DNA of 64,000 bases from Fragilariopsis cylindrus CCMP1102 (lineage: Eukaryota; Bacillariophyta; Bacillariophyceae; Bacillariales; Bacillariaceae), in NCBI GenBank assembly GCA_900095095.1, contig FMBT01000298.1, positions 620,001-684,000 on the forward strand, written 5' to 3'. Positions 1 to 11,058 of the stretch are shown in pieces. Position 1 is the first letter of the stretch; each line of letters begins with the position of its first letter. A program made the position numbers and the translations under genes. The notes beneath the pieces are model-generated. The model worked only from the letters and a program-made list of their open reading frames with translations, made no database searches and was not told the DNA's origin.

Positions 1-822
1 AATACCGCGATAATCATTATTTCTTGTACAACCATACCAGATAAACAAAGAGCTATCTACCTGACTAACTCGTAAGATGAAAGGATCGTAGCGTTTCGTG
101 GCTGCTTACTCGTATATTGTATCTTCCGTCCTTGGAAGAAGAATATTTTTCAATTTGTTCTTTAAAAACGAGATTCGCCATATTTCCATGACTTTTAAAA
201 GAGCATCGCAGTAATTTTCTATGAGAAACTTGCAATACATGGTGTATTAAATAGCCATCTTCATCATGTCTTCGAAAGCCGCGTCGACTCGTCATCATCC
301 AGAGACGGACATCTCCTTCAAAGAACACCAGCATCCATTTCACACACCGATCATTCGATCAAACAACAAATTCAATTATTTTTCGAGAGATGCTAACTAC
401 CAATCGGCATCGAGAGCATTTGTGTTGGAAGAAGAATTTCTATCTGCGCGCTTTTTGACGAAAGAAAAATGAGGGGGAAGGATAGAAAATATCACTATAT
501 AAGACGTTGAAAAATATAAATCGTCCCCCTCTTGATTGCCTTGGATCTTTTTCGCGCGCGCGGTGTTCTCATCCTCATCATACCTTTTTGTGGTTCGAAA
601 GCTACAATTGAGTATCTGAGGTCCACAACCATTGCTCAATTCTGTCACATTTCCTCTTCCAAAGGGTTATGATCCCTTTGTCATTTCTTTTGTTAGTGAC
701 TAAAAATGAATAATTGATACACATACAAAAATCTATATTTGCTCATTATATTCTTTCTCTCTCTTCACTTTGCAAATGAAAAATTATTTATGTATTATTT
801 GCGATAACGAAACAAAACACAG
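1..822. other. Upstream region of the HSF gene, no gene supported
   Basis: This stretch should hold the first exon and promoter of the heat-shock-factor-type gene that follows. A 68-codon frame at 266-472 (+) and a 92-codon frame at 65-343 (-) overlap each other, and neither resembles a known family. I looked in all three forward frames for the missing N-terminal half of the HSF DNA-binding domain and did not find it. The stretch just before 822 is AT-rich and ends in ACACAG, which fits a 3' splice site. Confidence 0.4.
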
Positions 823-2256
823 TGGACACCCTCTGGAGATGCCTTTATAATTGGATCGGACTTGAATCGTCTCGAATCGGAGACATTGCCTCAGTACTTT
901 CGACATAATCGATTCCAATCTTTAGTAAGACAGCTCAACTTTTATTCCTTCCGCAAGATTAACCGAGAACGCAATGTTTGGATCTACAAACACAACTTGT
1001 TCCATCGTGATCATCCCGAAGAACTGTATCAAGTACGACGTCGAACATGTCCGGGTGTCGATGGACGAAAGCAACGATTCTCTCGTCTATCAGCCCAGAA
1101 ATTGAGCAAGAGTGAGAACGAGGTAGAGGGAGACTCCTCTACATCATCCGAAGATGATTCCGTCGAAGAACAGCAGCAGCAACAGCAAGTGGACACTTAC
1201 GCAGAAATATATAGTATTGTGAAACCATTTTCGACGTCCTCAAAGAGAAATTTGGACAGTAATAATACCACAAATGGATCCATCAATTCTTCGAAGAAGG
1301 CACGCATCCTACCGGGATATGATCATACTATCCCTAACGATTTTGAAGTGGACACGTCTGTTATATCAAATCATACTCCTTCGCCCAGCAGGGCTAGAAT
1401 TTCTATACTCGAGATTGATGATTTAGATGATGGGAGCGCGAATGGAACGAATGACAGAACTGAAATGCTACAACAGTCATTGATTGTTTCTGAGGTCGCA
1501 ACTAAGCTCGAGGCGTACGTTAAAAAAGCCATGAAGGAAAGAGGCTTATCACGTACACGACGGGGTGGCTCGGGAATTGTTACTCCTCCCTTTGGTACAT
1601 CCTTCACTATGACCTCACGCGATTTAATCACTTACGATGACGAGTACAGGGAGGACAGCGTGAAAGCAGCTGTGGTATCGACGAATGTCGTTTCTGATAC
1701 TGATGACAATGCATCAGTAGAGGTAAATGATTCTTGTGTTGTTATTGACGAAGATATGTTGACTGCCCCTGTATTGGATATTGCCACGGTGAAACACGTC
1801 AGCTCCGAAATTCTCCAACGTGCCAATCCTTTGAATGGAGAAGTATTACGTGCTTGTGCCAATGTTGCTGCATTTTTCATGTGCACAGCCCCGAAGGAAG
1901 AACCAGATCAATGTAGTTCCAAGGTTCTTCAATTACTATCAACATCGAAGGTATTGGAGGCTGAATTTTACTTTTACCGATCTGCGCTTCATCCTACTCT
2001 CTTTCTAGAATCCAGCATTCCTGATGATGGCCAATTTACGGACATCCAATCTGCGGTCTTACGTAACTCCTTGATTGGAGGCGCAGGAAGACTTGAATCT
2101 CTTCGCGAATTCAAAGTCTTTGCTGTCAATCTCATCTACAAGCTTCTCAGAAGGAATGGATGTTTTGCTGAGATTGAGCCCTTCTCAAAATCCGATCACT
2201 CCATACTTCTTCACACATCTGAAATCTGGTCGAAGAGTATCGGGATCGGATTCTAA
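823..2256 (+). CDS. Heat shock factor-type transcription factor, 3' exon (5' end not found)
   Basis: The reading frame starts with the second half of an HSF-type winged-helix DNA-binding domain: a tryptophan at 823-825, then the recognition-helix segment around FRHNRFQSLVRQLNFYSFRK (about residues 26-45 of this exon). The RQLNFYSF core is diagnostic of the family, which is strongly expanded in diatoms. A charged, serine-rich linker and a poly-glutamine run follow, then a long C-terminal region I do not recognise. The in-frame upstream stop at 805-807 and the AG at 821-822 show that the first 30-40 residues of the domain lie on an upstream exon, which I could not locate. Expected role: nuclear, sequence-specific DNA binding, not necessarily linked to heat shock. 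If no exon 1 exists, this would be a 5'-truncated copy. Confidence 0.8.
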   Translation, partial: WTPSGDAFIIGSDLNRLESETLPQYFRHNRFQSLVRQLNFYSFRKINRERNVWIYKHNLFHRDHPEELYQVRRRTCPGVDGRKQRFSRLSAQKLSKSENEVEGDSSTSSEDDSVEEQQQQQQVDTYAEIYSIVKPFSTSSKRNLDSNNTTNGSINSSKKARILPGYDHTIPNDFEVDTSVISNHTPSPSRARISILEIDDLDDGSANGTNDRTEMLQQSLIVSEVATKLEAYVKKAMKERGLSRTRRGGSGIVTPPFGTSFTMTSRDLITYDDEYREDSVKAAVVSTNVVSDTDDNASVEVNDSCVVIDEDMLTAPVLDIATVKHVSSEILQRANPLNGEVLRACANVAAFFMCTAPKEEPDQCSSKVLQLLSTSKVLEAEFYFYRSALHPTLFLESSIPDDGQFTDIQSAVLRNSLIGGAGRLESLREFKVFAVNLIYKLLRRNGCFAEIEPFSKSDHSILLHTSEIWSKSIGIGF

Positions 2257-2956
2257 AAGAAAAAAAAAAAGGGTTATACAATGAAATGTAAATGTATGTC
2301 CATTTTCATTTATCCACACACCACTATTTGTTTTTTGTTATATCAGTTTCTATTTCGGTGTGTGGTTAATAAGTGAAAAAAAATAGAAATAAAGGGGAAA
2401 TTCTTTTCATCATTACCATGCTTCATGTTCTACACCAGTCTGTCTCCATACAATATGCTACAAACGTACTACACCATAAAAAAAACTTCATTGAAAATAA
2501 TCACAACCATAATGACGTCCAAGCCAAATGATATCATTAAACATGCCGCTATTTGCATTGGGAAAAAATACCCAATCAAGCTAAACAATCCTTGTCTATG
2601 AATAAATCTCACTAAAACTAGCTAAGTGAACAAAAATAAAACGTAAATTTAGTCTTGCAATATTATTTTCTAGAACTGAATAACAGTGTGATGGATAGAT
2701 CTTTCATCAAATACTAGTACTGTATACTGAATATGAAATAAACATAAGGTGTAATTTTCTCAATAGTACTGGACCTGGACAATTTTGATCCTTCGCGCGA
2801 TAAAGCGCATTATCAAACATTAATCTAAATCTTAAAACGAATAAGATGATAAAACAATCTTCCACCACTGAACCAAGACCTTGGATGAAGTAACGTTGAA
2901 TTCATTCAGAGTAACAATAGAAATAATCTAACGCACAAGTCACGGCGTACCCGAGA
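2257..2956. other. Intergenic, no gene seen
   Basis: About 700 nt of AT-rich DNA between the HSF gene and the SDR gene, without a credible reading frame. It contains one TACTGTA palindrome at 2718-2724. Confidence 0.5.
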
Positions 2957-3859
2957 ATGACAGATGATAACATAGATACTTCGTCTTCAACCTGGAAGAG
3001 CGTTTTTCGAAATGATCTCTTTCAGGGGAAAGTTGCAATCGTTACAGGAGGTGGGCAAGGAATCGGAAAAGAAATTTCTCTCGAATTGGCTTCCCTTGGT
3101 GCTACAGTCGTAATTGCGAGTCGGGATGTAGCAAAATGCGAAGAAGCGGCAAGGGAGATGAATGCTTTAATAGCAGGTTCTGGGGTTGGTCGAGTTGTGG
3201 CTGGTCCTTCTACGAATATTCGCAAGGAAGAGGACATACAAAATCTAGTTGCACACGTCGTTGAGAAATATGGTGCCCTGGATATGTTGGTAAATAACAG
3301 TGGTGGACAATTTATTCAAGAAAGTGCCGAAATAAGTCGTAGGGGATTTTCAGCCGTTATTCAGACAAACTTAGAAGGAACATTCCTAATGTGTCGAGAG
3401 GCGTACAATCAATACATGAGGGATAATGGAGGAACCATTGTAAATATAACCATCGGAAATAGAAATGGTATGCCGGGGATGATGCATAGTGCAGCAGCGA
3501 GAAGTGGTGTAGAAAATATGACGGCTTCGCTGTGCACAGAATGGATTGAGAGTAAAGTGCGAATAAATTGTGTTCGACCTGGAATTATATTTACAGATTC
3601 AGGTTTCAAAAATTATGGCCCAGCTGGAGAGTACTTTATAAAAAAGATGAACAAATCTTTACCTGCACGTAGACTTGGCTCTCCCCAGGAGGTTAGTTCG
3701 GCTGTTACGTGGTTGCTTAGTGAAGGTGCATCATACGTCACTGGAGCCATACTTTGTGTGGATGGTGGCGGATCCTACGTAGGTCTTCCATTGATCGAGA
3801 TAGAAGATAAGGCTAATCTTCCCGTGTATGGGACTTTACCTGCACGAGCTAAGCTATAG
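2957..3859 (+). CDS. Peroxisomal short-chain dehydrogenase/reductase, trans-2-enoyl-CoA reductase (PECR)-like
   Basis: A single-exon 300-residue SDR. The NADP(H)-binding motif TGGGQGIG is at residues 30-37 and the structural NNSGG at 113-117. The GGQF after NNS, the HSAAARSGV segment, the FKNYG motif and the VDGG near the C-terminus follow animal and plant peroxisomal trans-2-enoyl-CoA reductase closely. The protein ends in Ala-Lys-Leu, a canonical PTS1 signal that mammalian PECR also carries, so a peroxisomal matrix location is well supported. Expected reaction: NADPH reduction of trans-2-enoyl-CoA in fatty acid chain metabolism. Oddity: the Tyr and Lys annotated as catalytic in human PECR (YNLTK) are Glu186 and Ala190 here (ENMTA), so activity is uncertain. 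A 2,4-dienoyl-CoA reductase relative is the alternative. The last codons and stop are part of a 36-nt tandem duplication. Confidence 0.88.
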   Translation: MTDDNIDTSSSTWKSVFRNDLFQGKVAIVTGGGQGIGKEISLELASLGATVVIASRDVAKCEEAAREMNALIAGSGVGRVVAGPSTNIRKEEDIQNLVAHVVEKYGALDMLVNNSGGQFIQESAEISRRGFSAVIQTNLEGTFLMCREAYNQYMRDNGGTIVNITIGNRNGMPGMMHSAAARSGVENMTASLCTEWIESKVRINCVRPGIIFTDSGFKNYGPAGEYFIKKMNKSLPARRLGSPQEVSSAVTWLLSEGASYVTGAILCVDGGGSYVGLPLIEIEDKANLPVYGTLPARAKL

Positions 3860-3915
3860 TAAGCAATATTGCGTCAGTAACGAGCTAAGCTATAGTAAGC
3901 AATATTGCGTCAGTA
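3844..3915. repeat. Perfect 36-bp tandem duplication across a stop codon
   Basis: Positions 3844-3879 and 3880-3915 are identical 36-mers. The first copy encodes the last residues of the SDR, including the AKL peroxisomal signal and the stop codon. The second copy lies in the 3' untranslated region. Confidence 0.95.
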
Positions 3916-4196
3916 CCGTTTTCGTCGTAATGGATACGATCCCGACACGATGTAACCAAAACTTTTGTATCATGGTAATTTGATATAAATTTCTATTTCC
4001 CACGCATGATATACTACTTTTTATTTCCATTGAAAATATTCCTTTGTTAACTAGAATATACGAATTGTTGTAGAGTTTGACACAATGCATATTATATAGG
4101 AATAACATTGAACCAATCATGTAAGTTGCGTCGACAAGATGTTAACATTTATTATCATTATTTGAATTATTACTTCTTTGAGTCAGATGATTATGT

Positions 4197-5383
4197 TCAT
4201 TTTTTTATGTATGCATAATTCAAACTTTTGCCAGTTTTTGAGTCCAGCTGTGTCTTTGGATTGATACGATCTGTCGGATCATACGGTCGATACGATCCAA
4301 ATACATTATCCCAAAACATCGTGTATTGCCCGTAATTACTTTGTGGAAGACGATGATGAACATCATGGGCCTTAGAATCAAAGATGGTAACAATACCGAA
4401 GATTGAAAATGTAATATCAAATCGAGTGTGATTCCAACCAGCAAGAACACCACCAATTGCTAAAAAGAGCAACACGGATAGTATATGCATCCTCATATTC
4501 AAGATCCGGCAGAATAAGAAGATCGTCCACAAGTGATTGTATTCTCCCAGAGTAAATTCGACAGGATGGACATTAACGGCATCATCTGTAGCTCTGCTCG
4601 GAGCCTTTTGGTGATGATGGTGCTTATGAATGACTGGATATATTGCCTTTATGTGAAGAAACCAGTGCAGAATAGTATAGAAAAAGTCATAAACAATAAA
4701 TAAGACCGGCAAAGGCAACAAAACTGTTTGTAGTATGGATGTATCTTCATTGAACGTCCATTGAATATTTGTTTCTTGAAAACAATATCGCAGTAGAATA
4801 TAAAGGAAGGGTCCTGTCTGGGCCTTAGAAATACCAATGAATAATAGATCTTTCGAACTTAGATCATCTAAGTGCTTTCCTCGGACTGGAATTTTTTGTT
4901 TCGAACCTATCGATTCTGTGTGTGTGGGAAGAAGATGAAAAACGAGCGGACAATTTTGAATCCGATGAGTAATTGAAAAAAATAGAACAAATATAACAAG
5001 AGATAGATAGATGTACATCAACACGAAGGTAAGAATACAACACGTTTGTTTAAGTACGATGTCATACCTCCTGATAGTACACATAAGAATTTAAGTAATT
5101 CCAATGCTAACATAATGAGTGCAACAAATAAGACCTTGTCCATCGTATTCCAATAGAGCGGTCCATTAGTGAACCGATCCCAAAAAGATGCAAGACAATG
5201 ATGAGAAGTAACATCTTTGATACTATCAGTTTCATTCATTTTGATCTCCATAGCTTCCACCTCATCATGAAAATGTATCAAACATAGTATAATCCCAAAA
5301 CATATATTCAATAGCGGTAATGTCCAACAAAACGACCGACGACTATTGTTCTCATTATTTTTTCCATAATTGCTCATCGTCAT
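4197..5383 (-). CDS. Sterol desaturase / fatty acid hydroxylase superfamily membrane enzyme
   Basis: Two exons are proposed: complement(5023..5383) and complement(4197..4906). The 116-nt intron joins the phases and gives the family-typical spacing between a Leu-Asn-Lys-Arg segment and the Pro-Val-Arg-Gly-Lys-His-Leu-Asp motif. The 356-residue product has several hydrophobic helices and the histidine boxes of di-iron membrane oxygenases: HWFLH (about 201-205), HKHHHH (214-219) and HDVHH (301-305), plus NHTRFD. Family members hydroxylate or desaturate sterols, fatty acids or sphingoid bases in the endoplasmic reticulum. The substrate cannot be read from sequence. The donor (GTTGAT) is weak, so the exact splice could differ by a few codons. 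The two frames also overlap at 5018-5084, but the upstream part of the second frame does not fit the family. The gene is divergent from the SKI2 gene across 479 nt. Confidence 0.85.
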
Positions 5384-5862
5384 TTATTTTTCCAACTACT
5401 AAACGTCCGACGTCCGGTATCTCCTACACTACGCGAATTGTTGTGTTGATATATATATATTATATACAAGTACTGTACTTGAAGTACTGTATATAAGCAG
5501 AGCATATGGAATAAATAAGTCAACTCTTTTATTGCTTTTTTAAAAAGTGTCGAGAAGCGGGAGCCAGCTCATAATGCATTCTTCCTTCTTTCGAATGAAT
5601 CGAATGAATCGAATCGTGTTGATTAAGTACTGAAATAGCTTTAGAAACTAAGAGCGCCCGGCCCAGGCTAGGATTGTAAAAATCCAAATCCAATATAAAA
5701 TAATAATCGCATCAATCATCATCATTCATCAATACTTTCACTTTGTTGTGTTACCTCAACAAAAATTGCTGAACACAATCCACCATCGTCGCTCCGCCAA
5801 TAAATAAACAGCGATCACATCGTACCGGCGTCGAATTATTATTATATTAATTATCTATAAGC
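5384..5862. promoter_or_regulatory. Divergent promoter region between the desaturase and SKI2 genes
   Basis: This 479-nt region must hold the promoters of both flanking genes. It contains an alternating TA tract (about 5449-5465), the perfect 15-nt palindrome caagtactgtacttg at 5467-5481, a second TACTGTA at 5485-5491, and a GAATGAATCGAATGAATCG repeat near 5593-5615. No reading frame of interest is present. Confidence 0.5.
5467..5481. promoter_or_regulatory. 15-nt palindrome centred on TACTGTA
   Basis: caagtactgtacttg is self-complementary apart from its central base. It is the longest palindromic version of a TACWGTA element that recurs in non-coding DNA throughout the window. Whether a dimeric factor binds it is not known. 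Confidence 0.4.
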
Positions 5863-8800
5863 ATGAGCGGCATAACGTTAGACCATCTGAAGCTTCTTCT
5901 GAAAGAGCAACAAGAAAAGGAGAAAAAAGAAAAGGAGATAATAGTTGAAGCATCTCCATCTGTCGATACGAAGGAAGCTATTAAAGAATTCTATCAACAT
6001 CATGGGATACTAGGTCCAATGAAAGGGATCTGGAAACGACCTATTCCTGACAGTGTCTACAAATGTCCACTATCAGAACCAATGACGACATTGGTTCAAT
6101 GGGATTCCCTACCACGATCTATCCAAGATCGTTATAAAAAACCTGAAGATGGTACTCATCATGGCGTCGTGGAGGTAAATCGGAATGATTTGATGGCAGA
6201 AGAAGTTTTACGAACAGAAGAAAGTGGTGGCATCAACAAAGGAAAAGATGGTGATAATCCATCCTCATCATCTTCCCTTACTAATGGACTACAACGACGA
6301 CCCCTTGGAGGAAATTTAACCAATAAACTAACCGAATATACTAGGGGCAAAACTGGTCAAGCAAAGCCCTTCATTCCAGGTGGACTTGATGCTGATGAAG
6401 TGGCAGGTCTCACGGCGGCAGGTGGTTCTGCTATAGAAGGAGGGAAGCAAATTAATAATCCTTATCTAACCCCCGAAGCCATCGAACGATCACTTCGAGT
6501 TTTAAGTCAGGGATCAAAGGCATCATGGAGAGATGGTAGTCTAATCACAGCTCCACCTGGTGTCGATTTCAAAGTTGGTCTATCATATGAAGATATTTAT
6601 GGTAAGGACGACGAAGAAGTAAAGGAAGTAGAAATGAATATAATGTGTGGTGAAGAAAAAATAGAAGGAGACGACGACGACGACGACGAAGAGGAAATTT
6701 TGGCAAGTCCTAAAGAATTTATAGCTTCTTCAACTGATAATAGTCAACGGATAACTACAACGCGAGCAGTCCAATGGGATCAAAACTTCTTAGACGATGA
6801 TTCACTATTTGGGAGCAGTGTTGATAGTGATAGTGATAGTGATACTGACGATCATGATGAAGATACTACCGACGACGAAGATGATGATGACGTTGATGAG
6901 AATGGGGCTAACGATGAGACGAAAAGTGATCCATTGTCAAATAAGGAGACATCATCTACTGCTGGTAATACTGATATGACTGATGAAGAAGAAATCGACC
7001 AATTACTTACCGAATTCAGTCACGCTGAAGCTCGTACAAAAAATGAAATTATTCGAAAGGAACAGAACGACGATGATGGGACAGCAAATAATCCACTTCG
7101 TTTGGCCGAACAACAGGCAAAGCTTCAGTACGATACCAAACGAAAATCGTGGGCAAGTACTGCGTTGTTGCCCATCGATGACTTTCATTCGTATATACCT
7201 AATCCTGCGATGAGATATCCATTCACGTTAGATACCTTTCAGCAGCAGGCAGTGGCCCGACTAGAACGAAATGAATCTGTTTTTGTGGCTGCTCATACAT
7301 CGGCAGGGAAAACAGTTGTCGCTGAATACGCTGTGGCACTGGCAAAACAACGTGGTACACGATGTATATATACCTCACCGGTAAGGATTGTACAATGCTA
7401 TTTGAAAAATATATGTATGAAAAAGCTACTTTTTTAGATTAAATAAGCTTACTTCCTCAACTTTTGTTCCATTCACGCAATTCATTCTGATATCTATAGA
7501 TCAAGGCCCTTAGTAATCAGAAAGTAAGTCTTGTTGTTCGAATGGTGAACTCATGACTTTGCAACCGAGATCTTTCCCTTTTCTTCTCACCTTTCCCAAT
7601 TTAAAAAAAAAAATTACCTCTCAGTTTCGAGATTTTTCTCTCAAATTTGGCTCCGAAAATGTCGGATTAATCACGGGAGACTTACAAGTTAATGCCGATG
7701 ATTCAACGTGCCTAATTATGACTACGGAAATTCTTAGAAGTATGCTTTATAGGGGCGCTGATCTTATTCGAGACATCGAATTTGTCGTATTCGACGAAGT
7801 CCATTACATTAATGATTCCGAACGTGGAGTGGTTTGGGAGGAAGTAATCATAATGTTACCTGCATATGTCAACATGATATTTTTGAGTGCCACTACGCCA
7901 AATACGTTCGAATTTAGTGACTGGATTGGAAGGACGAAACGCAGACCGGTTTATGTTATGAAGACAAATTACCGTCCGGTCCCTTTGTCGCATTACCTCT
8001 GGGCTAATCTTAAGCTCCACACAGTCAAGGAAGGTAACAGTAAATTCTACGACAAAGGTCACCAGGAAGCGAGCAAGGCTCTTAGACCAAAAGACAACAA
8101 AAACAACAATGGCAATAACGGAAAGTCAAAACCCGTACCGAAATCAACGGGTCGAGGACCAAAGAATATGGAATGGCAAGCTCAAGGAAGTAAAGCACAA
8201 TGGATGTCTCTGATTCGGTTTTTGGAAAGGGAGGATCTCACTCCCACAGTAGTGTTTTCCTTCTCTAAAAAGAAATGCGAAGAAATTGCAAATATGCTTC
8301 GGAGCTTGAGCCTAAATACAGCTTCCGAGTGTTCTGCTGTCCAGGGATTTACCTTGCAAACAATAGCACGTCTATCACCAATTGATCAAACTTTACCACA
8401 GGTCCTAATCGTTTGCGAAATGGTGAAGCGAGGTATCGGTATTCACCATGGTGGTTTATTGCCTATTTTGAAAGAGATGGTCGAGATCCTATTCTCTCGA
8501 AACCTGATAAAAGTTTTATTCGCAACAGAGACGTTCGCAATGGGTGTGAATATGCCAGCGAAGGCTGTGGTGTACAATTCAATCCGCAAACACGACGGAA
8601 CTCAATTCCGAGTCTTAGAGCCAGGCGAGTACACACAAATGGCCGGGCGTGCAGGTCGCCGTGGCTTAGATAAGGTTGGCACCGTTATCATGTGCTGTTT
8701 CGGCGAAACGCCACCTCCGATCGGTATGCTGAGGAATATGTTGACAGGATCATCAACTATGTTGCGGTCACAATTTCGATTGACTTACAACATGATTCTT

Positions 8801-10491
8801 AATCTCCTTCGAGTGGAGGAAATGTCGGTCGAGTCAATGATAAAACGATCATTTAGTGAATTTGCAACGCAGCGTGCCCTTACCTCTAAAGAGTATCCTA
8901 AGCTTCTAGCTAGGGGCCAAAAGACTCTCCTAAAATTACAAGAACATTTGATGCAGAAGCAGAGCAACGAATCGGAGCCGAAGACATCGAGGAGTATTTT
9001 TCTAGCTGCAATCAACTCATGGAACTAAATTCGGAGCTTTTGTTACACATTACAAATTCTAATGATGGCTCTGGAGATGCTGTTTTGCAGCCGGGTAGGA
9101 TCATTTTGATATCTTCTGCAAGGAAGCATGAGATTGTGCGAGCACCTGCGCTGATTTTGGAATCAGAATTCTCATCCGGAGGTGCGACATCAGAAACCAG
9201 CAAGATACTAGAGTCACTCGTTTGCATGGTTCTCTTACCGGAACACCACATTAGCGAAGGAAAGGAAGATCAGAATGAGTCGAAAGCAAGATCATTAAAT
9301 GATATCGGTTCGTCCTTACAACGATACTACGGGATTTATCAAATCAAATTAAACCAAATTTTGTTCGTTACAGCTACAAAGAAGAAGATTGAGCCAAGCC
9401 TTTTGTACGCAGGAAAGAAATCCGGTAATAGAATCACCGGCCTCAATCGTAGCCAAGATACTTCCGCCTTTTTTGGTGGAAAGCCAATGAGTCGAGGAAT
9501 GGACGATCCCTTTGCTGGATTTAAAGTAAAAAGCAAGAAGAAAGACGAAGACTCGTTCTCTGGAAAAAAGAAGAGCGTTAAAAGTCAGTCGTCGTCTGAA
9601 ACAGAAATCGAAAATGTGATGGAAGTATTGATCGACGCGGAAAAAGCCGAAATGTCATCTGGAATGCCGCTCCTGAACATGCTGGATTTTTTGACTCGGG
9701 GAAGTGATATTGTCGAGCTACGTAATCGTGGTAGTTTGGTTGATGAACTAGCAGTTCAACTAAGGAGTTGCCAATCTCACAGTCATCGCACTGTTATCAA
9801 GTACTACGCATTACTGGAACGTATTTACACCTTACAAGAGCGCGTTCAGTCTCTGAGCCATCTATTATCAAACGAGTCGTTGCAGCTATTTCCAGATTTC
9901 TTGCATCGAAAATCTGTCCTAAGAACACTCGGTTATCTAGATGAAAATGAAACAGTTGCTGTGAAAGGGCGAGTAGCGTGCGAAGTGAACACATGTGATG
10001 AGTTGATTGTGACTGAAATGGTTTTTGAAGGTATACTGAATGATCTCGATCCCACTGAAATCGTTGCAGCATTGAGCGCTCTTATTTATCAACAGAAGAG
10101 TGGCGATGAAGAGTTTGACATTGAAGTTCCCGAATCTCTTTTGACTTGTTGCAAACGAATGAAAACGATAGCAATCAATCTTGGCCAGTTGCAGAAAGAT
10201 CATGGCTTAGATGTGGATCCGCTTGATTACGCCGAATCTAGTATGAAATTTGGACTTGTTCATGTCGTTTATGAATGGGCAATCGGTGTGCCTTTCTGCG
10301 AAATATGCCAATTAACGGATGCCCAAGAAGGAAGTATCGTTCGATGCATTACACGTCTTGATGAACTATGCAGAGAAGTCAGAAATTGTGCTCGCGTAGT
10401 AGGTAATCCAACTCTGTACAGGAAAATGGAAGCCGCAAGTACGGCTATCAAGAGGGATATTGTTTTCGCGGCCTCTCTTTACGTAAGCTAG
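5863..10491 (+). CDS. SKI2: SKI2-type DExH RNA helicase (SKIV2L/Ski2), cytoplasmic exosome cofactor
   Basis: Exons are 5863-7380, 7500-7523 (24-nt micro-exon encoding IKALSNQK) and 7625-10491. The N-terminal 470 residues contain acidic runs and the Ski2 signature before the helicase core. Walker A is AHTSAGKT (about 477-484), followed by TSPIKALSNQKFRDF, the DEVH box in FDEVHYIND (about 570), SATTPN, the LFATETFAMGVNMPA motif and QMAGRAGRRGLD. The C-terminal DSHCT region follows. Ski2, with Ski3 and Ski8, unwinds mRNA and feeds it to the cytoplasmic exosome for 3'-5' decay and non-stop surveillance. Oddity: the frame open from 7625 stops at 9028, while the conserved continuation (DIEEYFSSCNQLMELN) lies one frame back and is open from 8914. 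A single missing base near 8940-8955 would restore one product. A 50-nt intron (8893-8942) is possible but very short. Confidence 0.93.
7500..7523 (+). other. SKI2: 24-nt micro-exon of the SKI2 gene
   Basis: ATCAAGGCCCTTAGTAATCAG plus AAA is flanked by CTATAG and GTAAGT. It supplies the IKALSNQK part of the universally conserved motif Ia region, so it must be included for a functional helicase. Both phases are 0. Confidence 0.92.
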
Positions 10492-11058
10492 TTTTTTTAA
10501 AACATATAGTTTCAACATTTGTTTGTGGTTTTTGTTAATTCGAGCAATGTTTGACTGGTCACACTTTTGAAATTGAAATTGAATTCACAGTTCCTTACTA
10601 ATTGTGTAGCAATTTTGGATATGTACATACCTTTGGATTATCAACACGCAATTACAATAATACAGAAGGGTATTTATAGACATGCATATACTTTTATTTC
10701 CACTTTACTTTTAATTTTTTAAATTAATTCATCATTTCAGAGTTTAACAATTCTTCTTGATAGGTCATTTACCACAAAACAATTCAATTACTTCTTATAT
10801 ATATATAAATTGCAATATTAAATATCTTAATAAGAGAATATTTAGTTCTCATTCCCCAAGCAACCCGAAAATAAGTCAACGAGTTTCTTGATTATTTATA
10901 TGCGGCTCGATTATCAATGCAAGCTGATAATAAAGAGCTTACGTTTGAACGTTTATCTTCTTTTTGCAGTTGAAATTTCCTATGATTTATTTATTATCAT
11001 GGTATATACAGTAGTTATTGAGAATGTTCGCCGCCAAATCAAATAATATTTATTGTTT
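10492..11058. other. Intergenic between convergent genes, no gene seen
   Basis: About 570 nt of AT-rich DNA shared by the 3' ends of the SKI2 gene (+) and the small disordered-protein gene (-). It contains a TATATATATA tract near 10797-10807 and a TACAGTA at 11007-11013. Confidence 0.5.

Noticed and set aside
4907-5084. Frame change in the sterol desaturase gene as another -1 frameshift
   Set aside because: A 116-nt intron (4907-5022) explains it and gives the family-typical spacing before PVRGKHLD.
5863-10491. SKI2 as part of a dedicated antiviral gene cluster
   Set aside because: The neighbours are unrelated metabolic genes. SKI2 is a general mRNA-decay factor.
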